Of a stretch of 64,000 nt of DNA, positions 17,328 to 26,010 are shown piece after piece (within the stretch, counting starts at the first letter, position 1; each line of letters begins with the position of its first letter). The notes beneath the pieces are model-generated. The model did no database searches. It was not told the DNA's origin and saw only the letters and a program-made list of their open reading frames with translations. The stretch is from Spirillospora albida (GTDB taxonomy: Bacteria; Actinomycetota; Actinomycetes; Streptosporangiales; Streptosporangiaceae). Location: positions 1-64,000 of the forward strand of contig NZ_JOFJ01000024.1 of NCBI RefSeq assembly GCF_000718255.1, read 5' to 3'. A program made the position numbers and the translations under genes.

Positions 17328-17636
17328 TTACTTCTCGATGACCGCGAGGACGTCGCGCGCCGAGAGGACGAGGTACTCCTCGCCGTTGTACTTGACCTCG
17401 GTGCCGCCGTACTTGCTGTAGAGCACGACCTCGCCGACCTTCACGTCGACGGGGATGCGCTCGCCCTTGTCGTCGACGCGGCCGGGGCCAACGGCGACGA
17501 CGGTGCCTTCCTGGGGCTTCTCCTTGGCGGTGTCGGGGATCACGAGCCCCGACGCGGTGGTGGTCTCGGCCTCAAGCGGCTGGACGACGATGCGGTCCTC
17601 GAGCGGCTTGAGAACAACCTTGGTGGCGGTCGTCAC
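17328..17636 (-). CDS. groES: Co-chaperonin GroES
   Basis: A 102-residue lid of the GroEL chamber. It has the GroES pattern VVLKPLEDRIVVQPLEAETTTASGLVIPD (mobile loop about 20-33) and KYGGTEVKYNGEEYLVLSARDVLAVI at the end. GTG17636 follows GGGGAGG with 7-nt spacing; the 52-codon upstream extension lies over the CIRCE operator and is rejected. It is the first gene of the operon. Confidence 0.96.
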   Translation of the reverse strand: MTTATKVVLKPLEDRIVVQPLEAETTTASGLVIPDTAKEKPQEGTVVAVGPGRVDDKGERIPVDVKVGEVVLYSKYGGTEVKYNGEEYLVLSARDVLAVIEK

Positions 17637-17756
17637 GATCTGACCTCCCCTTCGATCGGTCTCGGTCGGCCATGGCTGACCGACCGGCACTTTGGCAGAA
17701 GAGGCGACCCTGGACCGGCCTGCCGTCGCGGGTGCCAGACCGACCTTGTCGCTGAT

Positions 17757-17781
17757 TGGCACTCTACCGTGGAGAGTGCCA
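17757..17781 (-). promoter_or_regulatory. CIRCE element (HrcA operator)
   Basis: TGGCACTC-N9-GAGTGCCA is an 8+9+8 inverted repeat, a GC-shifted form of the CIRCE consensus. It starts where transcription from the promoter at 17789-17817 should begin, so bound HrcA would block early elongation. Heat inactivation of HrcA would then induce groES-groEL1. Confidence 0.92.
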
Positions 17782-17788
17782 GTAGTGG

Positions 17789-17817
17789 ACACTATGCCGC
17801 GCCTGGCACGCCGTCAA
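17789..17817 (-). promoter_or_regulatory. groES promoter
   Basis: On the minus strand TTGACG-N17-TAGTGT is a near-consensus housekeeping promoter. The predicted start at about 17782 abuts CIRCE. The 5' UTR would be about 145 nt, with no gene in it. Confidence 0.85.
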
Positions 17818-17889
17818 CACGGACACGGCACCGCCGCGGACGCGTCGCGGCCGGGCCGCCGGACGGCCCGTCCCCATTTCCCGGGCCGC

Positions 17890-17895
17890 TACCTT
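17890..17895 (+). promoter_or_regulatory. -10 box of a leaderless transcript
   Basis: TACCTT, 7 nt, then ATG17903; no ribosome-binding site. A leaderless start is likely for the methyltransferase gene. Confidence 0.55.
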
Positions 17896-17902
17896 CCAGC
17901 CT

Positions 17903-19126
17903 ATGGACATCGCGTCGTTCCTGCGCCTGCTGACGCCCGCCGGCCAGGAACTTCTCGCCGCGGCGGCCGCCGCGGACACCGGCCGGGACGGGCTGATCGG
18001 CACCGCGTCCCGGCTCCGGGAGCGGCACGATCCGCGGCTCGTCGCGGCGGCGCTCACCCAGGTGCGGCTGCGCGAGCGCGGCCGGGCCAAATTCGGTCAC
18101 GACGCCGAGCGGATGTACTTCACGCGGGCGGGTCTCGAGCAGTCGACGCGGGCGGCCGTGGCCGCGTACCGCGCCCGCCGGTTCGCCGAACGGGCGCCGG
18201 GGGCGCGGGTGCTGGAGCCGGGCTGCGGCATCGGGTCGGACCTGCTGGCGCGGGCTCGGGCGGGCCTGGCGGGCGAGGGCGTCGAGCGGGACCCGCTGAC
18301 GGCGGAGGTGGCGCGCGCGAACCTGGCGGTGTTCGGGCTGGACGGGGTCGCGTCCGTGCGGGTGGGCGACGCGGCGGACGAGGATCCGTCCGGGTTCGGG
18401 GCGGTCTTCGCCGATCCGGGGCGGCGCACCGCGCGGGGGCGCGTGTTCGATCCGCGCTCCTACGAGCCGCCGCTGGACACCGTCCTCGCCATGACCGGAC
18501 GGGTCCCCGCGGCGTGCGTGAAGGTCGCGCCCGGCATCCCGCACGAGGCCGTCCCGGAGGGGGCCGAGGCGGAGTGGATCTCGGTCGGCGGCGAGGTGAA
18601 GGAGGCCGCGCTCTGGCTGGGCGGTCTCGCCGGGGAGGTGGAGCGGCGGGCCACGCTCCTCTCGTCCGGAGACGATCCCGAGGTGCGGACGCTGACGCCC
18701 GGGGGGCTGGGCGACCCGGACGTCCGCCCCTGGGGGCGGTACCTGTACGAGCCGGACGGGGCGGTCGTCCGCGCGCATCTCGTCGCGGAGGTCGCGGCGC
18801 TCGTCGGCGGCGGTCTCGCCGACCCGCGGATCGCGTACGTCACCTCGGACGAGCTGCGGCGCACGCCGTTCGCCGCGGCGTACGAGATCGAGGACGTCCT
18901 GCCGTTCTCGGTCAAGCGGCTGCGCGCGGAGCTGCGGCGCCGGGAGATCGGCGTTCTGACGGTGAAGAAGCGCGGTTCGGCCGTGGACGTCGAGAAGCTG
19001 CGGCGCGACCTGGGGTTCGGCGGCCGGCGGCCGGGGTTCGGGGACGGCGCGCTGACCGTCGTGGTCACCCGCGTGGGGCGCGATCCGGTCGCGCTGCTGG
19101 CCCGGCCGCGGCCCCTTTCCGGATGA
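17903..19126 (+). CDS. Class I SAM-dependent methyltransferase with THUMP-like C-terminal domain
   Basis: A 407-residue protein. An N-terminal helical region (1-90) precedes a Rossmann methyltransferase with motif I VLEPGCGIGSDLLARA near 103 and an acidic FADPGRRT at the position of motif IV. The C-terminal part (DVLPFSVKRLRAELRRREIGVLTVKKRG) is the THUMP-like extension of this actinobacterial family. RNA is the expected substrate class, from the THUMP-like domain; the exact target is unknown. It is divergent from groES with 260 bp between. Confidence 0.82.
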   Translation: MDIASFLRLLTPAGQELLAAAAAADTGRDGLIGTASRLRERHDPRLVAAALTQVRLRERGRAKFGHDAERMYFTRAGLEQSTRAAVAAYRARRFAERAPGARVLEPGCGIGSDLLARARAGLAGEGVERDPLTAEVARANLAVFGLDGVASVRVGDAADEDPSGFGAVFADPGRRTARGRVFDPRSYEPPLDTVLAMTGRVPAACVKVAPGIPHEAVPEGAEAEWISVGGEVKEAALWLGGLAGEVERRATLLSSGDDPEVRTLTPGGLGDPDVRPWGRYLYEPDGAVVRAHLVAEVAALVGGGLADPRIAYVTSDELRRTPFAAAYEIEDVLPFSVKRLRAELRRREIGVLTVKKRGSAVDVEKLRRDLGFGGRRPGFGDGALTVVVTRVGRDPVALLARPRPLSG

Positions 19127-19654
19127 TCCTGCCCAAAGATCTCCCCGGCTCCCGAGTTCCACAAAGCGCCACCCCCGGACACGCCACGGGAAGGTAAAGC
19201 ATCGTCGCGTTCCGGCATTCTTGCGTCGGCGGGCGGGAACGGGCGGTAAATCCATCGCCCGGTGCGCCGGGCGGGGCCGCGAGATCAACGGGCGGCCGCA
19301 CGCCAAGATAGGTTCAGTGTCGGATGCGGATGCGCCCCTGAATGATCGGTCCGACATTACCTCACGCCCTCGGACGACCGCCCTGATGGAGCCTCACACT
19401 GGGCGAGAAGGTCGGATTTCGTAGGGCATATACGGACACTCTCCGGCCCGTCCGGCGCCGTCGCCTGACGTCTAGAACGGACGATACCGGCACAATTACT
19501 CGATTGCCGTATAACCGGGTAACAGGCGCATTCCACAGAACCCGCGATGTTCTCCATTACCCGTTTTCGTAACGCCTGACACGCACTACAGTGACGACTT
19601 CACGATTCATCGCCGGTCGCTATTTCGCCGCGTCGGCACACGAAGGAGCATCGG
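19127..19654. other. 528-bp intergenic region
   Basis: No convincing gene, tRNA or riboswitch is seen. It is less GC-rich than its surroundings in its second half. Near the right end TACAGT at 19587-19592 with a weak TTTCGT 16 nt upstream could be the promoter of the coiled-coil gene, giving a 5' UTR of about 57 nt. Confidence 0.4.
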
Positions 19655-21250
19655 GTGGAAACGAATCACAACTTCCTGCAGACGGGAGGTCAACCGGTCT
19701 CGGATCGGATGCGGGAGTTGCTCGCCCGTGCGGCGCAGGACCATGTCTACGAACAGCGCTCGCAGAGTCAGGTGCTCGACGAGATACGGCAGCGGCTGGA
19801 AGGCATGGAGTGGCTCCTCCGGGAGGTCCGCGAGCGCGAGCTCACCGGCCTGACCGGGCAGCTCGAGGACGTGCGCGGCCAGGTCGACGCGCTGTCGAGC
19901 AAGCGCCCGCCCGAATGGGCCGCGGGGATGGCCCAGCACATCGAGCTGTTCGGCGAGCGGGTCAAGCCCGTCGCCGAGCTGCCCGCGCTGTGGGCCGACG
20001 TCGGCGTCGTCTCCGAGAACGTCGACGAGGGGCTGAACCGCCTCCAGGCGGTCCTCGACTCCGCCCAGCACATCGCCGACGCCACCCAGGCGGCCGCGCA
20101 GCGCATGGACGAGATGACCAAGCGGCTCGACAAGCTCCAGGGCAGCATGGAGGCCGCGTCCGTCCGCTTCAACCGGCTCGACAAGTCGCTCGCCGAACTC
20201 GGCCACCGCTCCGAGCGGCTCGAGCACTCCATCAACGGCGTCACCACCCGGGTCGACCAGTCCCTCGGCGAGTTCGCCGAACGCATGGACCAGGGCCTCG
20301 ACGCGGTCGGCGGCCGGGTCGAGGGCGTCAGCGGCCGGCTCGACGGCATCGACGGCCGCCTGGAAGGGCTGTCGGGCAAGCTGAAGGGCGTCGACGGCCG
20401 GTTCGAGGGCCTGGAGGGCCACGTCGAGGCGGTCGCCGAGCACGTCGCGCGGCTGCCCGACACCCTCGAGATGGCCGAGCTGCACCGGCTGCTGGCCGAG
20501 CTGCTGCAGCGGCCCATCGACAACGGCGACCGGTTCGACGCGCTGGAGAAGTACCTCGCCGAGGCGGTCGACCCGCTCATCCACGAGCTGCGCGCCCGGC
20601 CGGACCGCGCCGAGGTCCGCGCGACGCTGTCGGAGATCACCGAGACGGCCTACAGCGACGTCGCCAAGCGGATGGACGAGTTCTCCCGCCGCTTCGAGGA
20701 CGTCCACGACGACGTCCGTAAGCGCATCGAGGGCATCCACGACGGCGTCACCAAGCGCGTCGACGGCGCGCTGGACGAGTTCACCGCGCAGATCGACATC
20801 GTGTCGCGGCGCGTCGAGTCCGTGCACGGCGAGATGACCCGCCAGGTCGGCGGCGTCCAGGACGAGTTCGGCCGCCGCATCGGCGACATCCACGAGGACG
20901 TCAGCCGGCAGGTCGGCAACCTCCAGGAGAGCGTCACCAAGCAGGTCGGCAACCTCCAGGAGGACGTCCTCCGGCAGGTCGGCGGAGCGCACGACGAGTT
21001 CGCCCGGCGGGTCGACGGCGTCCAGGACGAGGTCACCCGGCAGGTCGGCGGCGTCCAGGCCGACCTGGGCAAGCGCTTCGCGGACGTGCAGCGCGAGCTC
21101 GGCCGCCGCGTCGACGGCGTCAGCGAGGACGTCTCCCGCCAGGTCACCGCGGTGCACGAGGACGTGCTGAAGCGGCTGTCCACGCTGGAGGAGACGATGC
21201 TGGCGCTCGCCGAGGCGCTGCTGCGGCCGCGCCGGGACGGCAAGGACTGA
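19655..21250 (+). CDS. Repeat coiled-coil protein with heptad and hendecad tracts, unknown function
   Basis: A 531-residue acidic, fully helical-looking protein without signal peptide or membrane segment. Residues 220-262 are six heptads of the type GR[LV]xG[VIL]x. Residues 345-505 are built of 11-residue units with consensus [RK][RQ]VxGVQ[DE][DE][VF]x: three units at 345-377, a 7-residue skip (378-384), then eleven uninterrupted units at 385-505. Eleven-residue periodicity gives right-handed or nearly straight coiled coils and is also found in lipid-surface helices. AAGGAG (19643-19648) fixes the GTG start. It is monocistronic with its own terminator. I recognise no family; a cytoplasmic scaffold or filament is only a guess. 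Confidence 0.85.
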   Translation: METNHNFLQTGGQPVSDRMRELLARAAQDHVYEQRSQSQVLDEIRQRLEGMEWLLREVRERELTGLTGQLEDVRGQVDALSSKRPPEWAAGMAQHIELFGERVKPVAELPALWADVGVVSENVDEGLNRLQAVLDSAQHIADATQAAAQRMDEMTKRLDKLQGSMEAASVRFNRLDKSLAELGHRSERLEHSINGVTTRVDQSLGEFAERMDQGLDAVGGRVEGVSGRLDGIDGRLEGLSGKLKGVDGRFEGLEGHVEAVAEHVARLPDTLEMAELHRLLAELLQRPIDNGDRFDALEKYLAEAVDPLIHELRARPDRAEVRATLSEITETAYSDVAKRMDEFSRRFEDVHDDVRKRIEGIHDGVTKRVDGALDEFTAQIDIVSRRVESVHGEMTRQVGGVQDEFGRRIGDIHEDVSRQVGNLQESVTKQVGNLQEDVLRQVGGAHDEFARRVDGVQDEVTRQVGGVQADLGKRFADVQRELGRRVDGVSEDVSRQVTAVHEDVLKRLSTLEETMLALAEALLRPRRDGKD

Positions 21251-21279
21251 CCCCGCCCACCCGGCGGGCGGCATGCCGC

Positions 21280-21307
21280 GGGTGGGGCCGCAAGCACGGC
21301 CCCACCC
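21280..21307 (+). terminator. Terminator after the coiled-coil gene
   Basis: A perfect 11-bp stem (GGGTGGGGCCG / CGGCCCCACCC) with a 6-nt loop begins 29 nt after the stop codon. Confidence 0.8.
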
Positions 21308-21377
21308 CCCATGACATGCGATTCGTTACGGTCCGCCTCTACGAAATCACTCCCGATACCCTTCGGAATCCGTTTAC

Positions 21378-22361
21378 ATGGATCTCGTGACCCATACCTC
21401 GGCAGCCGCTCCACCGCTCAGCGCCCCACCCGGCGACGCCACCCTCCGCTGGGTCGCGGCGTGTTTCGGGCGCGGCGCCGAGGTGCGGATGGTGCGGGCC
21501 CTGCCGGGCGGCTCCGCGCACGCCAACCACGAACTGCTCGTGGAGACCGCGTCCGGGACGCCGCATCCGCTGGTGCTGCGCCGCTGGACGGCCAGGGGCC
21601 CCGGCCCCGAGACGGGCGCCGGGCGCGGCCCCGACACCACCCGCCGGCACGGCTTCCACGGCGACGCCGAGTTCTCCCCCGAGCGGGAGATCGCCGCGCT
21701 CGCGCTCCTCGCGGGCTGCGAGATCCCCACGCCCGCGCTCGTCGCCGCCGACCCGGCGGGCGCGCACTGCGACGCCCCGGCGCTGCTCATCACCCGGCTG
21801 CCCGGCCACGCCCCGCGCCCCGCGCCCGGCGACCTCGACGAGTACATCATCCAGCTGGCCGCGGCGCTGCTGGCCGTGCACGCCCTGAACGGCACGGGCA
21901 CCATGCCGCCGTACGTCCCGCACAACCGGCGGGACACGCGCCTCGCGCCCAAGCACGCCCTGCGCCCGGAGCTGTGGGAGCGCGCGTTCGAGGCGACCGC
22001 GCGGCCCGCGCCCGCCGCCCCGGCCCGGTTCATCCACCGCGACTACCACCCCGACAACACGCTGTGGGGGTACGGGCGCCTGACGGGCGTGGTCGACTGG
22101 TCGGACGCGTCGTCCGGCCCGGTCGCGATCGACGTGGCGTGCATGCGCCTCGGCCTCGCGCTCCGCTACGGCCCGGAGGTCGCCGACCGGTTCCGCGCGT
22201 CGTTCGACCAGGTGTCGGGCGGGCACCGGCACGACCCGTACTGGGACGTCCTGACCGTCCTCGACCTGCTCCCGGAGGACGACGACCGGGTCATCGGCGA
22301 GGCGGCCGTGCCCGCCCTGGAGACCTACCTGGCCGCCCTGCTCGCCGAACTGCGGGGCTAG
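21378..22361 (+). CDS. APH-family phosphotransferase
   Basis: A 327-residue protein of the aminoglycoside phosphotransferase/choline kinase fold. The catalytic loop HRDYHPDN and metal-binding VDWSDASSGPVAIDVA (in place of the usual DFE/IDWE) are clear. An N-lobe with PGGSAHANHELLVE serves as the nucleotide loop. Members phosphorylate aminoglycosides, small alcohols or thiamine; nothing here points to an antibiotic substrate, and resistance should not be assumed. It ends 4 bp from the convergent tsaD stop. Confidence 0.8.
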   Translation: MDLVTHTSAAAPPLSAPPGDATLRWVAACFGRGAEVRMVRALPGGSAHANHELLVETASGTPHPLVLRRWTARGPGPETGAGRGPDTTRRHGFHGDAEFSPEREIAALALLAGCEIPTPALVAADPAGAHCDAPALLITRLPGHAPRPAPGDLDEYIIQLAAALLAVHALNGTGTMPPYVPHNRRDTRLAPKHALRPELWERAFEATARPAPAAPARFIHRDYHPDNTLWGYGRLTGVVDWSDASSGPVAIDVACMRLGLALRYGPEVADRFRASFDQVSGGHRHDPYWDVLTVLDLLPEDDDRVIGEAAVPALETYLAALLAELRG

Positions 22362-22365
22362 CGCC

Positions 22366-23403
22366 CTACAGCGCGACGGTCTGGATCGGAAGGCTCGAGT
22401 CGGCGGGGACGTCCAGGCCGGAGGGGGCCAGGCCGGAGGCGACCAGCTCCGCGCCGAGGGCCGCGACCATCGCGCCGTTGTCGGTGCACAGCTTCGGGCG
22501 CGGCACCCGCAGCCGGACCCCGGCGGCCTCGCAGCGCTCCGCGGCGAGGGCCCGCAGCCGCGAGTTCGCCGCGACACCGCCGCCGATCAGCAGGTCGCGG
22601 ACGCCGTTGTCCTTGCAGACCTTCAGCGCCTTCCGCGTGAGGACGTCCACGACGGCCTCCTGGAACGACGCCGACACGTCCGCGACGGGGACCGGCTCGC
22701 CGGCCCGCTCCCTCGCCTCGACCCAGCGCGCGACGGCCGTCTTGAGGCCGGAGAACGAGAAGTCGTAGGTGCCGTCGTTGTACTTGCCGCGCGGGAACGG
22801 GATCGCGGCCGGATCGCCGTCGCGGGCCATCCGGTCGATCACCGGGCCGCCCGGGAAGCCCAGGTCGAGGACCCGCGCGACCTTGTCGAACGCCTCGCCG
22901 GCCGCGTCGTCCACGGTGCCGCCGAGGGACCGGACGTCGGACGCCACGTCCGGGACGAGCAGCAGCGACGAGTGCCCGCCCGACACCAGCAGCGCGACGC
23001 AGGGCTTGGGCAGCGGGCCGTGCTCCAACTGGTCGACGCAGACGTGCGCGGCCAGGTGGTTCACCCCGTACAGCGGCTTTCCGAGCGCCAGCGCGTACGC
23101 CTTCGCGGCGGCCACGCCGACCATCAGCGCGCCCGGCAGGCCCGGACCGGCCGTCACCGCGAACGCGTCGACGTCCCGGAGCGCCACGCCCGCCTCCGCG
23201 AGCGCCCGGTCGACGGTCGCGGTCATCGCCTCAAGATGCGCGCGGGACGCGACCTCCGGCACGACGCCGCCGAAGCGGGCGTGCTGGTCGACGCTGGAGG
23301 CGATCGCGTCGGCCAGCAGCGTGTGGCCCCGGACGATGCCGACGCCGGTCTCGTCACAGGACGTCTCGATGCCGAGGACGAGCGGCGCACTGTCACGGAT
23401 CAC
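22366..23403 (-). CDS. tsaD: tRNA N6-adenosine threonylcarbamoyltransferase TsaD
   Basis: A 345-residue enzyme transferring threonylcarbamoyl from TC-AMP to A37 of ANN-decoding tRNAs (t6A). LGIETSCDETG opens the ASKHA fold, the metal ligands are His116 and His120 in NHLAAH, and VSGGHSSL and GGGVAANSRLR are family blocks. GTG23403 overlaps the rimI stop in GTGA and follows a G-rich site. It is the last gene of tsaB-rimI-tsaD. Confidence 0.95.
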   Translation of the reverse strand: MIRDSAPLVLGIETSCDETGVGIVRGHTLLADAIASSVDQHARFGGVVPEVASRAHLEAMTATVDRALAEAGVALRDVDAFAVTAGPGLPGALMVGVAAAKAYALALGKPLYGVNHLAAHVCVDQLEHGPLPKPCVALLVSGGHSSLLLVPDVASDVRSLGGTVDDAAGEAFDKVARVLDLGFPGGPVIDRMARDGDPAAIPFPRGKYNDGTYDFSFSGLKTAVARWVEARERAGEPVPVADVSASFQEAVVDVLTRKALKVCKDNGVRDLLIGGGVAANSRLRALAAERCEAAGVRLRVPRPKLCTDNGAMVAALGAELVASGLAPSGLDVPADSSLPIQTVAL

Positions 23404-23894
23404 TGGTTCCCCCTGGTGAAGCCCGCCGCCGGACGCCGCCGGAGCTCGCGGCGCATCACGATCGCGTCGACGTTCGCGGGCTGGTAGTAGCGCTTGCGGA
23501 CCCCGACCCGCACGAACCCGAACCGCTCGTACAGGCGGTGCGCGGCGGCGTTGTCGGCGCGGACCTCCAGGAACACGGCCTCGCAGCCGCGCCGGGCGGC
23601 CTCGTCCAGCAGCTCGGTCAGCAGGGCCGCGCCGATCCCGGAGCGGCGGCGGGCGGTGCCCACCCCGATGGTCTGCACGTCGGCCTGGCCGGCCACCGCG
23701 GCGAGGCCCGCGTACCCGACCAGCCGTCCGTCCGGGTCCTGCGCGACGACGTAGTGGCGGGTGGCGGGGCATCCGGCCAGCTCCTCCAGGAACATGGCCT
23801 CGCTCCACGCGTCCTCGGGGAAGAGCTCCTTCTCCAGCCGCTGGACGGCCGGCAGGTCGGCGTCCGCCATCGGCCGCAGGACGGCCTCGCTCAC
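23400..23894 (-). CDS. rimI: Ribosomal protein S18 alanine N-acetyltransferase RimI
   Basis: A 164-residue GNAT acetyltransferase. The acetyl-CoA loop is GVGTARRRSGIGAALLTELL (V/RxxGxG/A type), followed by FLEVRADNAAAHRLYERFGF, a RimI signature. RimI acetylates the N-terminus of S18 in E. coli; actinobacterial RimI may have other or broader targets. GTG23894 overlaps the tsaB stop (GTGA), and the TGA overlaps the tsaD start, so all three genes are translationally coupled. Confidence 0.92.
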   Translation of the reverse strand: MSEAVLRPMADADLPAVQRLEKELFPEDAWSEAMFLEELAGCPATRHYVVAQDPDGRLVGYAGLAAVAGQADVQTIGVGTARRRSGIGAALLTELLDEAARRGCEAVFLEVRADNAAAHRLYERFGFVRVGVRKRYYQPANVDAIVMRRELRRRPAAGFTRGNQ

Positions 23895-24589
23895 GGGCGC
23901 GTCACTTCCCACCGGGACGCCGTGACCCTCTTGCGGGGGCCGGGCTCCTTCGCGTCGGGACGGCGCAGGTAGAGCGGCTCGGGCGGGAGCAGCTCGGGGC
24001 CGGGGCCGCCGGACAGCCGGGCGATGGCCAGCTCGGCGAGCGCCGTCGCCGACGGCATCAGCGGCTCGTGGTCCATCCCGCCGAGGACCCCGGCGTACAG
24101 GGCCGCGCCCTCGCCGATGACGGGCAGGCCCTCCGGCGCCCCGTCCAGCACATCGGCCGCGGGGCCGACGGCGGGCTCGGTGGCGCGCACGGCGGACGAC
24201 GCGTACCGCGCCCAGTAGACCTCCTTGCGGCGGGCGTCCGTCGCGACGGCGAACGGCTCCGTCCGGGCGCTCGCCCAGGCGATCGCGTCCAGCGTGCAGA
24301 CCCCGTGGACCGGGATGCTCAGCGCCTCGCCCATCGCGCGCGCCGTCACGAGCCCGACCCGCAGCCCCGTGTAGGGGCCGGGGCCGACCCCGACGGCGAT
24401 CGCGCTGAGGTCGTCCGGCGCGGCGCCCGCCTCCGCCAGCACCCGGGCGATGGAGGGCGTGAGCAGCTCGGTGTGCCGCCGGTCGGCGGCCTCGGCCGCG
24501 GCGCGGCGCCGCGCGCCCTCGCCGGGGATCCACTCGTACAGCGCCACGGTGACCGCGGCGGTCGCGGTGTCGAAAGCCAAGACCAGCAC
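23891..24589 (-). CDS. tsaB: tRNA threonylcarbamoyladenosine biosynthesis protein TsaB
   Basis: A 232-residue ASKHA-fold scaffold partner of TsaD. VLAFDTATAAVTVAL begins the fold and VGVGPGPYTGLRVGLVTARAM is the TsaB signature. It binds TsaD and TsaE to form the t6A complex. The start is GTG24589, preceded by a TACGCT 8 nt upstream (24598-24603 on the plus strand) and no ribosome-binding site, so the operon may start leaderless. TsaC/YwlC is not in the window. Confidence 0.92.
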   Translation of the reverse strand: MLVLAFDTATAAVTVALYEWIPGEGARRRAAAEAADRRHTELLTPSIARVLAEAGAAPDDLSAIAVGVGPGPYTGLRVGLVTARAMGEALSIPVHGVCTLDAIAWASARTEPFAVATDARRKEVYWARYASSAVRATEPAVGPAADVLDGAPEGLPVIGEGAALYAGVLGGMDHEPLMPSATALAELAIARLSGGPGPELLPPEPLYLRRPDAKEPGPRKRVTASRWEVTRP

Positions 24590-24636
24590 GGATTAAGAGC
24601 GTAGTGCAGAACCGCCGTGCGCCGGGCGTCCCCGGA

Positions 24637-25878
24637 TCAGGAGGTCCCGAGGTTCTCCAGGACGGCCTTGCCGGTCTCGACGGCGCCGTCGACGGCGCTC
24701 TTGGCCGACAGGGGCTGCTTCTTGTCGCCGCCCGAGTAGTGGATCGTCACCAGGACGTTGCCGTCCCGGATGTTCGCGATGGCCTCGCCGGAGTCCTGCC
24801 GGTCGTCCACGCTGTAGACCGCGTAGCCCTCGTCGCCGACGCCGGTGAGGCGCGTCTTCTGCGCGAGCCTCTGGCCGGGCAGCAGCACCTTGCCGGACTC
24901 GTCCGCCTTCTGCTCGGAGGCGTACATGGTGCGCGCCGCCTCCGTCGGGGTGCTGTCGCTCCCCCCGGCGATCGCGCGGATCTCGACGGTCAGCTGGCGC
25001 TTGCTGCTGCCCGCGTAGACGCCCCACACGCACTGCGTCTGCCGGTCGCTGCTCTGGTAGTTGTCGCCCGGGTTGCGCTCGCCGCTCGGCACGAGGCGGT
25101 TCGCGAGGTCGTCCCTGACGACCGTGCAGGCGTCCGGCACGCCGGTGCGCTCGCCGGTCGCGGTCGGCGCGTTCTCGGACGCGCCGCTGCCCACGACCTG
25201 GCCGCTGCCCTCGTCGCCGCCGACCCCCGAGCCCTGCATGATCGCGAACACGGCGAGCACGCAGACGACGATCCCGGCGCCGACCCCGGCGAGCGTGATG
25301 CCGAGGCGCCGGCCCGAGCCGCGCTCGCGGACGACGCGGTGGCTGCCCGTCCGGTAGCCGGGGCCGCTCGCCCGGTGGCCGCCCGAGCGGTACTCGCCGC
25401 TGCCGGAGCGGTAGCCGCCGGTACGGGAGCCGCCGCCGGACGGGTAGCGTCCGCTGCCCTCGCCGTACTCGCCGCTGCCCGCCGGGTAGCGTCCGCTGCC
25501 CTCGCCGTACTCGCCGCTGCCCGCGCGGTAGCGCCCGCTGCCCGCGCCGTACTGGCCGCCGGCGGTGTAGCGCCCGCTGTCGCCGCCGTACTGCCCGCCG
25601 GCCGCACGGTAGTCGCCGGAGCCGGTGCGGTAGTCGCCGCTTCCCGTGCGGTAGTCGCCCGAGCCCGTCCGGTAGCCGCCGCCCGCCGGGTTCCCGCCCG
25701 CCCGGCGACCGGACCACCGGTCGCCCGGCCGGGCCTGGGCATGCGGGCCGTACTCTCTGTCGCCCATGCCGTATCCACCGCCGTCCGACCGGTAACCGTC
25801 GCCTCCGGCGCCGTGCCCACCGCCCGAACCGCGGTAGCCGTCCGTGCGGTCGCTATCGCCGCGGTGGCCACCACTCAA
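24637..25878 (-). CDS. Single-pass membrane protein with Gly/Tyr/Ser-rich repeat domain
   Basis: A 413-residue protein. Residues 1-190 are low-complexity, built of loosely repeated GSG[DER]YR / AGSGEYGEGSGRYP units with no hydrophobic residues. One transmembrane helix lies at about 192-214. The extracellular 200 residues carry a Cys pair (DACTVVRDDL ... QCVWGVY) and resemble DUF3558-like lipoprotein domains; that match is tentative. The start is a TTG with AGGAG 9 nt upstream. The repeat domain would be cytoplasmic and intrinsically disordered. Function unknown; it lies between tsaE and tsaB on the same strand. Confidence 0.75.
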   Translation of the reverse strand: MSGGHRGDSDRTDGYRGSGGGHGAGGDGYRSDGGGYGMGDREYGPHAQARPGDRWSGRRAGGNPAGGGYRTGSGDYRTGSGDYRTGSGDYRAAGGQYGGDSGRYTAGGQYGAGSGRYRAGSGEYGEGSGRYPAGSGEYGEGSGRYPSGGGSRTGGYRSGSGEYRSGGHRASGPGYRTGSHRVVRERGSGRRLGITLAGVGAGIVVCVLAVFAIMQGSGVGGDEGSGQVVGSGASENAPTATGERTGVPDACTVVRDDLANRLVPSGERNPGDNYQSSDRQTQCVWGVYAGSSKRQLTVEIRAIAGGSDSTPTEAARTMYASEQKADESGKVLLPGQRLAQKTRLTGVGDEGYAVYSVDDRQDSGEAIANIRDGNVLVTIHYSGGDKKQPLSAKSAVDGAVETGKAVLENLGTS

Positions 25879-26010
25879 CGGATCCCACTCCTGCTATTCG
25901 GAAACTCTCATATGTCGCGTAGGCGAGGTTCGTCCGGCAAAGAGTACGACATGAACCGGCAAAGTGGTCCGATCGGACTTCAGAAAATTGGCCGAGCTTG
26001 CCGAACCCTC

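Noticed and set aside
21378..22361. Aminoglycoside resistance gene
   Set aside because: APH fold only; no match to a resistance subfamily and no resistance context.
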